From CBDHGY01 sp965263325 (GTDB lineage: Bacteria > Pseudomonadota > Alphaproteobacteria > Caulobacterales > Hyphomonadaceae), in assembly GCA_965263325.1 (NCBI GenBank), contig CBDHGY010000002.1, positions 1,612,001 to 1,676,000 of the forward strand: 64,000 bases of DNA, in the 5' to 3' direction. The notes under the pieces are model-generated. The model did no database searches. It was not told the DNA's origin and worked only from the letters and a program-made list of their open reading frames with translations. Positions within the stretch are counted from its first letter, which is position 1. Each line of letters begins with the position of its first letter. The position numbers and the translations under genes are program-made. This document shows, piece after piece, positions 8,482 through 17,445 of the stretch.

Positions 8482-9288
8482 TTAGTGACCGAAACGCATC
8501 CGCAGGCCGACACCCACCTGGAACTGCTCGTTTGCAACTTCAAGCTTGGCTGGCAGAAGGTTTGAACGCACATCGACATCTTGTGATGCACGGTAGGTTG
8601 CTTCGGTAAACACATCGAAGCGACCATTGAGTTGATAGGTGGCGCCGACTTTACCCTGCCAGGCGAGCTTGACCGCATCGTCCTTAACAATGTTCACGTT
8701 GGATGGATTATACTTGACCTGAACTTCGGTAACACCAAGACCTGCGCCGACATAAGGCTTCACACCATAAACCGAACCAAAGTCCTTATAAACGTTCACA
8801 AAAGCAGCTGTGTTCTGAATAGATCCCTGACCGGCTCGAAGAGTTTCTCCGACCGTGACGCCGGAAGCTACCGGATCACCTGTCAGCACCGAGACGTCTG
8901 CGCCATCGAGATTTAGACCACCTGCCGTTACGCCAGAATGCATATCGACGTCCGCTTTGGTGTAGACAACTTCAAGTGCACCCCGAAGGCCGTCTACGCG
9001 AACCACATTATCCAGCTGGCGACCAACTTCCAGCGATGTCGAGTAGCCGTTCTCAAACTTTGTGCGCCAGCGCAGAGATGTTTCGTCTGCTAGCACCGTA
9101 CCAGTTGGCAACAGGCCGCCACTGTTACCAGTTGTAAAATCTGCGTTGAACTCGCCGCCATTGGTTGAGACGTCCTGATCCAGCCAAGCAACTTGTCCGG
9201 ATATGTACCAATCTTGAGCAAGAGAAATTCCAGTGAACGTCGCTACAGAAACAGCAACCGCAAGCGGAAGTTTGATTACGTTCTTCAT
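8482..9288 (-). CDS. Outer-membrane beta-barrel protein (second of tandem pair)
   Basis: A 268-residue exported protein with signal peptide MKNVIKLPLAVAVSVATF and cleavage after SLA, followed by QDWYISG as in its neighbour. The mature part alternates strands and turns and ends in a VGVGLRMRFGH tail, close to the C-terminal aromatic barrel signal though two residues longer. It shares KPYVGAGLGVTEV, QGKVGATY and TYRAS segments with the gene at 7567-8268 but has longer loops. Probably an eight-stranded surface or porin-family barrel of unknown ligand. It has its own terminator. Confidence 0.85.
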   Translation of the reverse strand: MKNVIKLPLAVAVSVATFTGISLAQDWYISGQVAWLDQDVSTNGGEFNADFTTGNSGGLLPTGTVLADETSLRWRTKFENGYSTSLEVGRQLDNVVRVDGLRGALEVVYTKADVDMHSGVTAGGLNLDGADVSVLTGDPVASGVTVGETLRAGQGSIQNTAAFVNVYKDFGSVYGVKPYVGAGLGVTEVQVKYNPSNVNIVKDDAVKLAWQGKVGATYQLNGRFDVFTEATYRASQDVDVRSNLLPAKLEVANEQFQVGVGLRMRFGH

Positions 9289-9488
9289 TTATGAAAACCC
9301 CAAAATAATTTCTACTTTTTGGAGCCTGCCAAAACCGTAATACTGCTACGCAAGACTCCCTTCGTGCGCCTCGGTCGACGACGAATTCTGCGCGCATAAA
9401 TAAGCGATAGGTTCTTATATCGTGTTATGATTAACAGACGATATTTGCTATCAGGGTTTATCGCCCGGTAACCATCACTGCGGAGTCG

Positions 9489-10373
9489 TTACCATTCAGG
9501 CAGAAGGCCGGACTCGGTTGGGTCCCCGACGATCGTTTCAAGTGACTTTCTCAATTTTAAGAGGGCTTTGTGTTCGATTTGCCGAACCCGCTCTTTGGAA
9601 ATACCGAGCTCAAGTCCAAGCGACTCCAACGTCATTGTTTCTTCCGAAAGCCGGCGCTTGCGAATAATCAGCGTTTCCCGATCATTCAGACTTTCCAGAG
9701 CCTCTGCGATCCATTCCTTTCGGCGCTCGGTATCGCGCGCTTCCATGACTTCCTGATCCGGTGAGGCCGACTCATCTGGAAGCAAATCCTGCCATTGAGC
9801 ATCGCCGTCGACATTCATGGGAGCATTAAGCGACCGATCCGTTGCAGAAAGCCTGGCTGCCATATTTTCGACATCGCGCATCGGGACGCCAAGATGTTCT
9901 GACACCCAGACCTTATTGTCCTGGGTCATGACACCGTCACCCGTATCATCGATTTTCGCTCGAAGACGGCGAAGATTGAAGAAAAGCGACTTCTGCGCAG
10001 AGGTCGTTCCGGTTCTCACGATCGACCAGTTCCGCAGCACATAGTCCTGAATGGATGACCTGATCCACCAGCTCGCATAGGTGGAAAATCTCACCTCGCG
10101 GGACGGCTCAAATCTCGCCGCCGCCTGCATCAGCCCGACATTACCTTCTTGTACGAGGTCTGGCAGCGGCAATCCGTAGTGCCGAAACTTCGATGCCATT
10201 GAAATAACCAGCCGCATATAGGCTGTCGTAAGTTCGTGAAGCGCCGCTTCGTCTTCATTATCACGCCATCGCGTCGCTAAATCGAGCTCGTGTTGTTGCT
10301 CAAGCATAGGCGCTTTCATCGCTTTTTTCATATAGCGACGATCTGCAGGACCAGTGTTCGACGAAGCAGCCAT
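9489..10373 (-). CDS. rpoH: RNA polymerase sigma-32 factor RpoH
   Basis: Alternative sigma factor directing RNA polymerase to heat-shock promoters. Region 2 is clear (GLPLPDLVQEGNVGLMQAA, then RFSTYASWWIRSSIQDYVLRN), as is the region 4 helix-turn-helix (LGISKERVRQIEHKALLKLR) near the C-terminus. The 294-residue length is normal for alphaproteobacterial RpoH. The ATG at 10373 is chosen because GGAAGGA lies seven bases upstream; a TTG further up at 10394 is less likely. The internal stretch between regions 2 and 4 is the RpoH rather than the RpoD form. It lies downstream of carD, beyond a strong terminator, so it probably has its own promoter. Confidence 0.93.
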   Translation of the reverse strand: MAASSNTGPADRRYMKKAMKAPMLEQQHELDLATRWRDNEDEAALHELTTAYMRLVISMASKFRHYGLPLPDLVQEGNVGLMQAAARFEPSREVRFSTYASWWIRSSIQDYVLRNWSIVRTGTTSAQKSLFFNLRRLRAKIDDTGDGVMTQDNKVWVSEHLGVPMRDVENMAARLSATDRSLNAPMNVDGDAQWQDLLPDESASPDQEVMEARDTERRKEWIAEALESLNDRETLIIRKRRLSEETMTLESLGLELGISKERVRQIEHKALLKLRKSLETIVGDPTESGLLPEW

Positions 10374-10487
10374 AAGAGAGTCCTTCCCTTTCAACGGCGG
10401 AATCCGTGTTTGGATACACTTACTACGTGCATACGGGGAAACTGGTTCACAAATATGCTTGAAATTTTTCTAAGTCGCTCTAGCGGC

Positions 10488-10520
10488 TAAAAAAACCCCG
10501 ACCAGTCTAGCTGATCGGGG
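10488..10520 (-). terminator. Rho-independent terminator after carD
   Basis: On the minus strand a ten-pair stem (10511-10520 with 10496-10505, one wobble) with a five-base loop is followed by seven T residues. It lies about 30 bases past the carD stop. Confidence 0.92.
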
Positions 10521-10549
10521 CTCCTAATTCGGGCTTTCAGATTACGATA

Positions 10550-11530
10550 CTAGGCCGCAACAGGCTTTTTCTTCGCGAGCGAAGCAGCCAGACGCTCCAT
10601 TGCTGCAGCGTGATCGATATTCTCAACCGCTGACAGCTCACGCGCCATCCGGTCCAGCGCACTCTCATAAAGCTGGCGCTCAGAGTAAGACTGCTCGGGC
10701 TGATCGTCACCGCGGTGCAGGTCGCGAACAACCTCAGCGATAGAAATAAGCGAGCCAGAATTGATCTTCGCTTCATACTCCTGAGCGCGGCGTGACCACA
10801 TCGTACGCTTGACACGTGCTTTACCCGTTAGAGTTTTTAGAGCGTTTTCAACGAGCTGGGATCCTGCGAGCGCGCGCATACCAGATGCCTCAGCGCGGTT
10901 GGTTGGCACACGCAGCACCATTTTGTCCTGGTCGAACGAGACAACGTAGAATTCCAGATCCATGCCAGCGACCTGCTGTTTTTCAATCGCGGTAATCTTG
11001 CCGACGCCATGAGCAGGATAAACAATGCTTTGATCCACCTCGAACACGAGGGCTTCGCCTGGCGCTGGCGCTGCCGCCCGATCCTTCGCACGAGCCTTAG
11101 CAGTGATTTTCGCCTTTATGTGCGCAGGCGGCTTTGGAACAACCTTTTTGGGCGCTTCGTTTTGTGGACGTTTTGCGGCAACTTTCCTCGCAGCAGCCTT
11201 GATGGCATCTGCCTTTGCATCCGTCACAGGTTTCGATGCAGGAGCAGCTTTCTTCGGAGCGGCTGACTTTTTCGCGGCAGCAGGCTTCTTTGCGGGGGTT
11301 TTCTTAGCCGCTGGCTTGGAAGCTGCCGTCTTTTTAGCGGCAGCAGGCTTCTTCGCCGCGGTGGTTTTTTTAGCAGCAGCAGGCTTCTTCGCTGCAGTAC
11401 GGCGCGCGGGAGCGGGCTTTTTTGCAGCTGGCTTTTTTGTTGCTGCGCGCTTGGTCGTCGTTGTTTTCGCTGCGGTTTTCTTTGCTGCAGGCTTTTTCAC
11501 TGTCGCCTTTGCAGTCGCTTTCTTCGCCAT
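10550..11530 (-). CDS. carD: CarD/CdnL-family transcription regulator with histone H1-like N-terminal tail
   Basis: CarD-family proteins bind RNA polymerase beta and stabilise open promoter complexes. Here the recognisable domain begins near residue 160 (FEVDQSIVYPAHGVGKI) and runs to the C-terminus, including the WSRRAQEYEAKINSG helix region. Residues 2-158 are instead a Lys/Ala/Pro tail of AAKKPA-type repeats like eukaryotic histone H1 or bacterial Hc1/AlgP tails, likely DNA-binding. Ordinary alphaproteobacterial CarD proteins are near 170 residues, so this is almost twice as long. ATG 11530 is chosen: AGAGGA lies ten bases upstream and the tail starts at once. Neighbours fdxA and rpoH match a known alphaproteobacterial arrangement. 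Confidence 0.9.
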   Translation of the reverse strand: MAKKATAKATVKKPAAKKTAAKTTTTKRAATKKPAAKKPAPARRTAAKKPAAAKKTTAAKKPAAAKKTAASKPAAKKTPAKKPAAAKKSAAPKKAAPASKPVTDAKADAIKAAARKVAAKRPQNEAPKKVVPKPPAHIKAKITAKARAKDRAAAPAPGEALVFEVDQSIVYPAHGVGKITAIEKQQVAGMDLEFYVVSFDQDKMVLRVPTNRAEASGMRALAGSQLVENALKTLTGKARVKRTMWSRRAQEYEAKINSGSLISIAEVVRDLHRGDDQPEQSYSERQLYESALDRMARELSAVENIDHAAAMERLAASLAKKKPVAA

Positions 11531-11718
11531 TTGTATTAAGTCCTCTACACACACATTGTTAGCACCAAAAAAACACGCCCCGGTGTGAACATGAATCTCC
11601 CGGAGCGGCTTGTTTTGTTTAGTGATTTTCTATCATCTGTTTTTTATGATAACACAAAAGCAATGCTTTCGCAACGTTTTGTCAATTATAGTTAACAGGC
11701 GCTTACTATTGGCGCTCG

Positions 11719-12063
11719 CTAAGCATCACCGTCTCCCGGTTTTTCGCTAAAGTACTTTTCGAACTTTCCGGTCTCTGCCGCGTATTTTTCACGGTCTGCA
11801 GGCGGTTCTTTCATCAACGTGATATTCGGCCAGACATTAGCATATTCGGTGTTGATCTTCAGCCATTTATTGTCCGGCGTGTCTTCCGTATCGGGTTTGA
11901 TCGCTTCAACTGGACATTCCGGCTCACACACGCCGCAGTCGATACACTCGTCGGGATGGATAACGAGCATATTCTCGCCCTCGTAAAAGCAATCCACAGG
12001 GCAAACTTCCACGCAATCCATATATTTGCACTTAATACAGGCATCGACGACGATATATGTCAT
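11719..12063 (-). CDS. fdxA: Seven-iron ferredoxin FdxA
   Basis: Small cytoplasmic electron carrier with one 3Fe-4S and one 4Fe-4S cluster. Of 114 residues, the first 55 hold the cluster ligands: C9, C17 and C21 in ACIKCKYMDCVEVCPVDC, and C40, C43, C46 and C50 in ECIDCGVCEPECP. The remaining segment (NTEYANVWPNIT) is typical of the FdxA family in alphaproteobacteria. It lies between the TerB-like gene and carD on the same strand, with about 190 A/T-rich bases before carD that probably hold carD's promoter. Confidence 0.95.
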   Translation of the reverse strand: MTYIVVDACIKCKYMDCVEVCPVDCFYEGENMLVIHPDECIDCGVCEPECPVEAIKPDTEDTPDNKWLKINTEYANVWPNITLMKEPPADREKYAAETGKFEKYFSEKPGDGDA

Positions 12064-12169
12064 TAGGCGGCTTTACTCCGATGGTTCGCTCATACCAGCA
12101 GGCGAAATGGCTTTGGCGACGGTAAATGTCAATTAAAGCTCAGCTTTAACGCGGCTAAAGGCTGCGCCT

Positions 12170-12625
12170 TCAGGTAATATCAGCTGCATGCTTGGCTTCA
12201 GCGCTTTGACGGGCTTTCGCGCGCGAGACATCGTCCACGTGAAGAAGGGAAGCGACATGGCGGATATATGCATCCTCAAACGCACAACGCTCACCGTCAG
12301 CCAGAGAAATCAGATATAGGCCCTCGATCACACCGACACGCTCAGTGATTGGCAGCAATTTCGCGCGGCTTGTCATGGCATAGGTGTCGGTAAGGCTATC
12401 GGCAAGTTCCTCGGCTTCCTCCAGCATGTTATCAACTTTGTCCGCGTCAAAATTGAAGCTCTCCAGGAGGATCATAGCGATCCGGTCACTTTCAATATTC
12501 GCATAAACACCATCTGCGAGCGCTGCCTCAACCATGAGCGTTGCCGCAGCGAGATGTGGATCGATGTCACGAACGGGCGCAGCACTCGAATTCGCCCCAA
12601 ATAAGCCTTTCAGAAAACTCATCAT
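12170..12625 (-). CDS. TerB-like helical protein
   Basis: A protein of about 151 residues resembling the TerB (tellurite resistance B) fold: an all-helical domain with paired acidic motifs (VEAALADGVYANIESDRI and a mirrored ISLADGERCAFEDAYI), the internal repeat that binds metal in TerB. It is a cytoplasmic single-domain version without other ter genes nearby, so a role in tellurite resistance should not be assumed. The stop of the S4 gene and this start overlap as TGATG, with GGAAG seven bases upstream, so the two are translated together. A GTG three bases upstream is an alternative start. Confidence 0.75.
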   Translation of the reverse strand: MMSFLKGLFGANSSAAPVRDIDPHLAAATLMVEAALADGVYANIESDRIAMILLESFNFDADKVDNMLEEAEELADSLTDTYAMTSRAKLLPITERVGVIEGLYLISLADGERCAFEDAYIRHVASLLHVDDVSRAKARQSAEAKHAADIT

Positions 12626-12915
12626 CACTCGTCTTCCACTTCCCGATATAACGCCGCTGCCTCACTGGCCGGGCCGCGGCGCGCGCCCAAGTCCAACACT
12701 TCCACGGTGCGAATATGCGGTGAACGGCCAAAAGTTACAACATCACCGCTGCAAACTGTGGATCCTGGCTTATCGGTACGCCGCGTTTGCCCGTGTCGGG
12801 TAATTCGTACCCCGCGCTTTTTGATTTGCGCGCCTGCAAGCGCACGCGTCTTATAAAACCTCGCGCGCCAGAGCCAAATATCAACGCGAAGCTTTTCAGT
12901 GTCAGCATCGTTCAT
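12625..12915 (-). CDS. S4-domain RNA-binding protein, Hsp15-like
   Basis: A 96-residue protein with an S4 RNA-binding domain at its N-terminus (LRVDIWLWRARFYKTRALA and VRITRHGQ), as in heat-shock protein 15 (HslR), which recycles stalled 50S subunits carrying peptidyl-tRNA. The rest is basic and polar. It overlaps the helicase stop by four bases (ATGA) and the TerB-like start by one, so it is the middle gene of a tightly coupled three-gene operon. The downstream rpoH and carD suit a stress context, but that link is inference. Confidence 0.85.
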   Translation of the reverse strand: MNDADTEKLRVDIWLWRARFYKTRALAGAQIKKRGVRITRHGQTRRTDKPGSTVCSGDVVTFGRSPHIRTVEVLDLGARRGPASEAAALYREVEDE

Positions 12916-15635
12916 GAGAAGGGCGTGTAGGTATAGGTCGATGTTGGCGCTGCGGCCGCCTTCGCTTTTTTCTTCTTCTTTTTCTTAGGTTTCGGCTTTG
13001 GCTTTTCCGGGATCAGCGCGGCAAGCGCAGCAAAAGGATTGTCCGGATCATTTTTTCTCTTCTCGGCGGCGATCGCTGCATGCGATGCGCCGCGGTGAGG
13101 CCGACCTCCGCCGCCCTTGCCTCGTCTTTGCTGCCCGTCTTTTGGGCCCGGCTTACCTTTTCGAGGCCCTTTGCCGCGAGGCGGGCCATCATTGGGGCGA
13201 TGGCGCGAGCCATAGCGCCAAAGCGTGACCGCTCCGCTTTCCTTATCTTTTTCGGCTGGAACGATACCGAGCCCTTTCAAGACCAAAGGGAAATCATCGC
13301 CCGGACACGAAACAATTGATGCGAGCTCTGCTGGCAAGGCGAAGGCGTTCTTGTCCGCCTCTTTCCTGCGCTTCGAAATTTCCCAAGCAAGGCGCTCCGC
13401 CAGATCCGCGCGCACAGCTCGCGAGCCAAACCTCAAATATCCGTTCGCCGCTAGCGCTTCTTCAGACCAACTGCCATCGAGCGCGAAGCTGCCCGCGCCT
13501 TCGGGAGCTGCAGCTGTTGGTTTCTCATCAAACACCGTTCGGAAGACAGCAATCAATTTTTGCGCCGCCGGTTTTTGAGCATCCGGGACATGTGCAGCGG
13601 TTCGGCCCGAACGAACTCCGATGGTCTTTAATGATACACGTTGATCCTGCGTTAATCGATGCGACGGGTCTTCGTTTCTAAGGTCGACTGCGGCACCAGA
13701 CTCCATCACACGAAATGCAATACCTCGGGCAAGGCCTTCGAGTGATTTCGCGCTGTCAGAAAACTTCATCGCATAGTGCGAGGGCAAGCGCTTTTTGAAA
13801 TCTTCCGCAAGCCAGGCTTCAATCCGCTGAACTGCAGAAGCCTTGCCCGAATCCTCGGCCTCCTGGCCACCTATCAGCTCAATTTTGGGTGACAGCCAGT
13901 CTGGCCCTTTTACCAATTTCGCGATCGGCGGCGGGTTTGAAGCGGGGTTTCCCGTTGGGTCAAAGCTGATAGTTCCATCTTGTGCCAGTCTCAAAGCACG
14001 GTCGTCGGCTTTCGCGATGAGCGCCAGTTTTTGCGCAAGAATAGGCTTCACCGCCGCTTCCGCAGCGCCGCGAACCGCTTTGCCTTCTAATGATTGAGAA
14101 CGTGAGGCAGGTTCGAACTTCAATCCGACCAGTTTGCCCACGACATGACCATCGACCGTAACGTCTCCGCTATCGCTCATTTCACCTTCCAAGACCTCGT
14201 CACTTTTTAGCTTGGCCAAAAGCGCAGTGGTGCGCCGATCGACAAAGCGATGTGTTAGCGCTTCATGTAGCGCATCTGATAGGGAATCTTCAATCTCGCG
14301 AGTTCGACTTCGCCATTTTTTTGGATTCGCGAGCCAATCATCGCGAAAGGAAATATATGTCCATGTGCGGATCATGGCGAGCCGCTGCTGTAATTGCGCA
14401 ATATCCCCCGTTGTCAGCGCAAGCGCGTCCAGTCGCTTTTCCATCGCCTCATCACCGAGGCGGGCACCTGGATCTTTCAGGGTTTCAGCAAGACCAAGAA
14501 CGAGACGGCCATGGCCTTCAAACCCTGCCTTTCGAAAATCAGGAAGGCGCGCAAGATCCCAAAGCCGGCGAATATTTTGCTCGCCGCGCACGTCTGGTCC
14601 AATCGCTTCATCCTCAGCCATCCTTCTTAGCACCCACTCATCCAGCGCATGCGGGTTCTGGCGCAGGCAGGGATGACCCGACGGCTTCGACAGGCTTGCA
14701 ATCAAAGACTTGATAGACGCAAAATGAAGATCAGAGCTTCGCCATTGCAGCGTATCGACCGGCTCAAAATTATGCTCCTCGATCCGCTTGATGTCCTCTT
14801 CTTCAAAAGGCAGGCAATCGGCTGTTTCCCCAAACTCACCATTGTCGCGAAAGCGCCCGGCGCGTCCGGCAATCTGCCCCGCCTCGGCGGCAGTAAGCGC
14901 GCGCCGGCGACGACCATCATATTTGAAGCGTGCCGCAAAGGCGACGCGGTCAACATCGAGGTTTAATCCCATGCCTATGGCATCGGTCGCGACGAGATAG
15001 TCCACCTCGCCTTGCTGGTAGAGCGCAACTTGCGCATTGCGGGTACGCGGACTGAGCGCGCCCATCACGACTGCCGCGCCGCCCTTCTGACGGCGAAGCA
15101 GCTCTGCAATCGCATAAACATCGTCAGCCGAGAAAGCGACAATAGCCGTGCGTTTCGGTAGCTTTGTCAGCTTCATCCGGCCGCCATAGGTCAGCTCAGA
15201 GAAGCGCTCGCGCACATCGCTTTCGAAGTCGAGATCAAGCTCACGCAGCACGCCGCTCATTGTATCGGCCCCAAGAAGCAGCGTTTCGGCCGTGCCGCGC
15301 GCATTCAGAATGCGGTCAGTATAAATATGTCCGCGGTCCTCATCCTCAGCGAGCTGGATTTCGTCGATGGCTAAAAACTCGACCGTCTTTTGCACGGGCA
15401 TCGATTCGACGGTGCAAATGAAATAGCGTGCTGTTTCCGGTTCGATCCGCTCTTCGCCGGTGATCAGCGCGCACGACGCCTCGCCCTTTCGTTCGACCAT
15501 TCGGTCATAAACTTCCCGCGCAAGCAGGCGAAGGGGCAAACCGATCATTCCAGAGGAATGCGCCGCCATGCGTTCGATCGCGTAATGCGTCTTACCAGTA
15601 TTGGTGGGGCCCAGCACGGCCTTGAGGATGGTCAT
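12912..15635 (-). CDS. Superfamily 2 RNA helicase, Suv3/MgpS-like
   Basis: A 907-residue ATP-dependent helicase. Motif I is GPTNTGKT (residues 9-16), motif II is DEIQ (91-94), and the second RecA domain carries a GAGRAGR-type arginine-finger motif (GQIAGRAGRF). This DEIQ-box pattern with a conserved GMGLNLDVDR segment matches mitochondrial Suv3-like helicases and their alphaproteobacterial relatives. The C-terminus is a long Lys/Gly/Arg-rich tail that probably binds RNA. Expected role is RNA unwinding or turnover. It is the first gene of an operon with the S4 and TerB-like genes; ATG 15635 begins directly at the first strand. Confidence 0.88.
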   Translation of the reverse strand: MTILKAVLGPTNTGKTHYAIERMAAHSSGMIGLPLRLLAREVYDRMVERKGEASCALITGEERIEPETARYFICTVESMPVQKTVEFLAIDEIQLAEDEDRGHIYTDRILNARGTAETLLLGADTMSGVLRELDLDFESDVRERFSELTYGGRMKLTKLPKRTAIVAFSADDVYAIAELLRRQKGGAAVVMGALSPRTRNAQVALYQQGEVDYLVATDAIGMGLNLDVDRVAFAARFKYDGRRRRALTAAEAGQIAGRAGRFRDNGEFGETADCLPFEEEDIKRIEEHNFEPVDTLQWRSSDLHFASIKSLIASLSKPSGHPCLRQNPHALDEWVLRRMAEDEAIGPDVRGEQNIRRLWDLARLPDFRKAGFEGHGRLVLGLAETLKDPGARLGDEAMEKRLDALALTTGDIAQLQQRLAMIRTWTYISFRDDWLANPKKWRSRTREIEDSLSDALHEALTHRFVDRRTTALLAKLKSDEVLEGEMSDSGDVTVDGHVVGKLVGLKFEPASRSQSLEGKAVRGAAEAAVKPILAQKLALIAKADDRALRLAQDGTISFDPTGNPASNPPPIAKLVKGPDWLSPKIELIGGQEAEDSGKASAVQRIEAWLAEDFKKRLPSHYAMKFSDSAKSLEGLARGIAFRVMESGAAVDLRNEDPSHRLTQDQRVSLKTIGVRSGRTAAHVPDAQKPAAQKLIAVFRTVFDEKPTAAAPEGAGSFALDGSWSEEALAANGYLRFGSRAVRADLAERLAWEISKRRKEADKNAFALPAELASIVSCPGDDFPLVLKGLGIVPAEKDKESGAVTLWRYGSRHRPNDGPPRGKGPRKGKPGPKDGQQRRGKGGGGRPHRGASHAAIAAEKRKNDPDNPFAALAALIPEKPKPKPKKKKKKKAKAAAAPTSTYTYTPFS

Positions 15636-15677
15636 TGCGCTGCGTATTTGGCGCGCGCAGCTGTTAAGGGCAAGGGA

Positions 15678-15812
15678 CTAATTGAGCGTCGGTATGTTTG
15701 ATCCAGAAAGCGGCTGCGCAGCGAAATCGGCGTCGCCAATGCCAGTAACCCAAACAATTGCCGCCAGCACCAACAAAGCGGCAATGCACATATTCGCAAT
15801 TTTTTTCACCAT
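15678..15812 (-). CDS. Possible 44-residue single-span membrane peptide
   Basis: An open frame encodes a Lys-rich start (MVKKIANM), a hydrophobic span of about 18 residues (CIAALLVLAAIVWVTGIG) and a short polar tail ending PTLN. This is the shape of a small inner-membrane peptide or an uncleaved leader. No convincing ribosome-binding site precedes the ATG, and the frame stays open upstream of it. It lies between the DUF3108 gene and the helicase on the same strand. Function unknown. Confidence 0.4.
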   Translation of the reverse strand: MVKKIANMCIAALLVLAAIVWVTGIGDADFAAQPLSGSNIPTLN

Positions 15813-15909
15813 ATCGGCGCGAGAATTGCGATTTACGTGCCAACCAGAAAAGCCGCGGCCAGAAATTAATCCAACGCAGCTTTAAAAGCTCACTGGGCAT
15901 AAAAGCGTG

Positions 15910-16794
15910 TTACCCGCCGCGGGCCTGATTGCTCGCCTCTTCTGTGACAATCGGCTCAAAGCGGAGCTTGCTCGCCTGCAGGACAATTTTACCAATCTTA
16001 TCCGTATCGGCTTCGATCCGAACCGGAACGTGAGCACCATTCTCCAGCGGGGCCAGCCACATGCGGATTGGTCCATCAATACCGGAAATATTATTGCTGG
16101 ATGAGCCCTTCTTAAAGCCCGCTACACGTTCCAGCGTAACATGGCATTCGACCGCTTGGCCTTTCCAGGCCTTCGACTTCACCTTGGCCATACCAGCATA
16201 TTCAAGGTGAAGATGCGAGAGTTCCTTGCCACCAAACGTTTTGATCGGTTCGCCGCAAGGGCTTTCCGCATCGGTGCGCGGCTCGAGCGCAAACGTGATG
16301 AGCGCGGTGAGGGGATCATTTGCATCAAGTGCTTGCGCAGCTGTGGCCGGCGGCTCTCCAAGATCACCGAATGCGGGTGTTGCGGTCATCGTGAAGTCAG
16401 TGTTCTTGGTATCGTAGACCATCTCAACGCGGCGGTTCTTTTTGCCGTCATTGTTCTGGGAGACGTATCCGTAGGTCTTCAGATGATTGGGACGAATATA
16501 ACCGGATGCCTGCAGGCCCAGATCATAGTTTACAAATATGTCAGCAAGACCCGTCGTCTTCACTTTCGAAGTAATGGCATAGTCGCGGCCATTCAGCTTC
16601 GTATCGAACGTTGCCTTCGCCGTTACCGGAAGAAATAAAACCCAGGCCTTAGCTTCCAGCTCATAGACCATTCGCATGGTTTCGCCGGCGCGCACCTGTT
16701 CGAGCAAGTTCTGCGGGGTCTCAGTTGGGGTTTCAGCTGTCGCCGCAATGCCAAGTGCAATGGCTGAGCTGGCAGCGATAATGGAACGTTTCAT
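15910..16794 (-). CDS. DUF3108 periplasmic protein
   Basis: A 294-residue exported protein with a signal peptide (MKRSIIAASSAIALGIAATA, cleavage near residue 20). The mature part fits DUF3108: an opening YELEAKAWVLFLPVTAK strand pair, a repeated YVSQNNDGKKNRRVEMVYD section and a closing MWLAPLENGAHVPVRIEADTDKIGKI segment. The family is a beta-rich periplasmic fold of unknown role, common in alphaproteobacteria. The first half of the 243-base gap upstream should hold its promoter, divergent from rpmB. Confidence 0.82.
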   Translation of the reverse strand: MKRSIIAASSAIALGIAATAETPTETPQNLLEQVRAGETMRMVYELEAKAWVLFLPVTAKATFDTKLNGRDYAITSKVKTTGLADIFVNYDLGLQASGYIRPNHLKTYGYVSQNNDGKKNRRVEMVYDTKNTDFTMTATPAFGDLGEPPATAAQALDANDPLTALITFALEPRTDAESPCGEPIKTFGGKELSHLHLEYAGMAKVKSKAWKGQAVECHVTLERVAGFKKGSSSNNISGIDGPIRMWLAPLENGAHVPVRIEADTDKIGKIVLQASKLRFEPIVTEEASNQARGG

Positions 16795-17037
16795 ATGGTT
16801 TTGGCCTCCTCAGGGCGGCGGGTTTTTTCTCTGCCCGACCAGCCCTCTTAACCTAATGACTCCAACACGGGCTGAATAGGGTAGCCATGTTCTTGCCAAG
16901 ATCAAATTGTGTGTCACAACCCGTCATATCATTAAGTATTGCCCACATTTGCTGGGCTTTGTGGTTGACGAGCAGGCGCGAAACGCGTAACGCCCGCTCT
17001 TCGAAATTCAAAAATCGTCTTTTTAGCGAGCAGACCC

Positions 17038-17331
17038 ATGTCACGTGTGTGTGAACTCACCGGTACCCGGCCTATTACGGGCAATAATGTCAGCCACTCC
17101 GTACGCCGTACGAAGCGCCGTTTCCTGCCAAATCTGGTGAACGTTACGCTTCATTCAGAAACTCTGAACCAGAACTTCAAGATGCGCATCGCCGCCAAAG
17201 CCCTGCGTACTGTGGACAAGCTCGGCGGTCTCGACCAATTCCTCGCCAAGGCGAAAGCGGACCAGCTTTCAACCAAGGCGGCTAAGATTAAACGCGATCT
17301 TGAGAAGAAAGCCGCTGAAGCAGCTGCCTAA
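17038..17331 (+). CDS. rpmB: 50S ribosomal protein L28
   Basis: Structural protein of the large ribosomal subunit, 97 residues. The family pattern is plain: SRVCELTGTRPITGNNVSHS at the start, then RTKRRFLPNLVNVTLHS, and a KLGGLDQFL-type C-terminal helix with an Ala/Lys tail as in other alphaproteobacteria. It stands alone as a transcription unit, divergent from the DUF3108 gene, with a terminator 30 bases past its stop. Confidence 0.97.
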   Translation: MSRVCELTGTRPITGNNVSHSVRRTKRRFLPNLVNVTLHSETLNQNFKMRIAAKALRTVDKLGGLDQFLAKAKADQLSTKAAKIKRDLEKKAAEAAA

Positions 17332-17360
17332 GCGCAAGCACAGGTTTTGTAGAGTATTAA

Positions 17361-17390
17361 GCGCGTCTCGGGGCTGAGGCGCGCTTTTTT
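17361..17390 (+). terminator. Rho-independent terminator after rpmB
   Basis: A nine-pair stem (17361-17369 with 17376-17384, one wobble) with a G-rich loop is followed by six T residues. Confidence 0.9.
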
Positions 17391-17445
17391 GCGTTTGCGA
17401 CCTCGCACTCTTAAAGGAGAGGTCATAGAGACCTGGAGGGGTGAT

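Noticed and set aside
11103..11588. Plus-strand frame antisense to the carD tail, rich in Phe and Ala
   Set aside because: It is the mirror of the Lys/Ala repeats and carries no independent signal.
15664..15900. A 78-residue minus-strand frame and a plus-strand frame in the gap before the helicase
   Set aside because: Trp/Arg/Cys-rich, no leader or domain; the 44-residue frame with a membrane span is the better candidate in the same place.
16795..17037. 243-base gap between the DUF3108 gene and rpmB
   Set aside because: Expected to hold divergent promoters, but I could not pick out convincing -35/-10 pairs.
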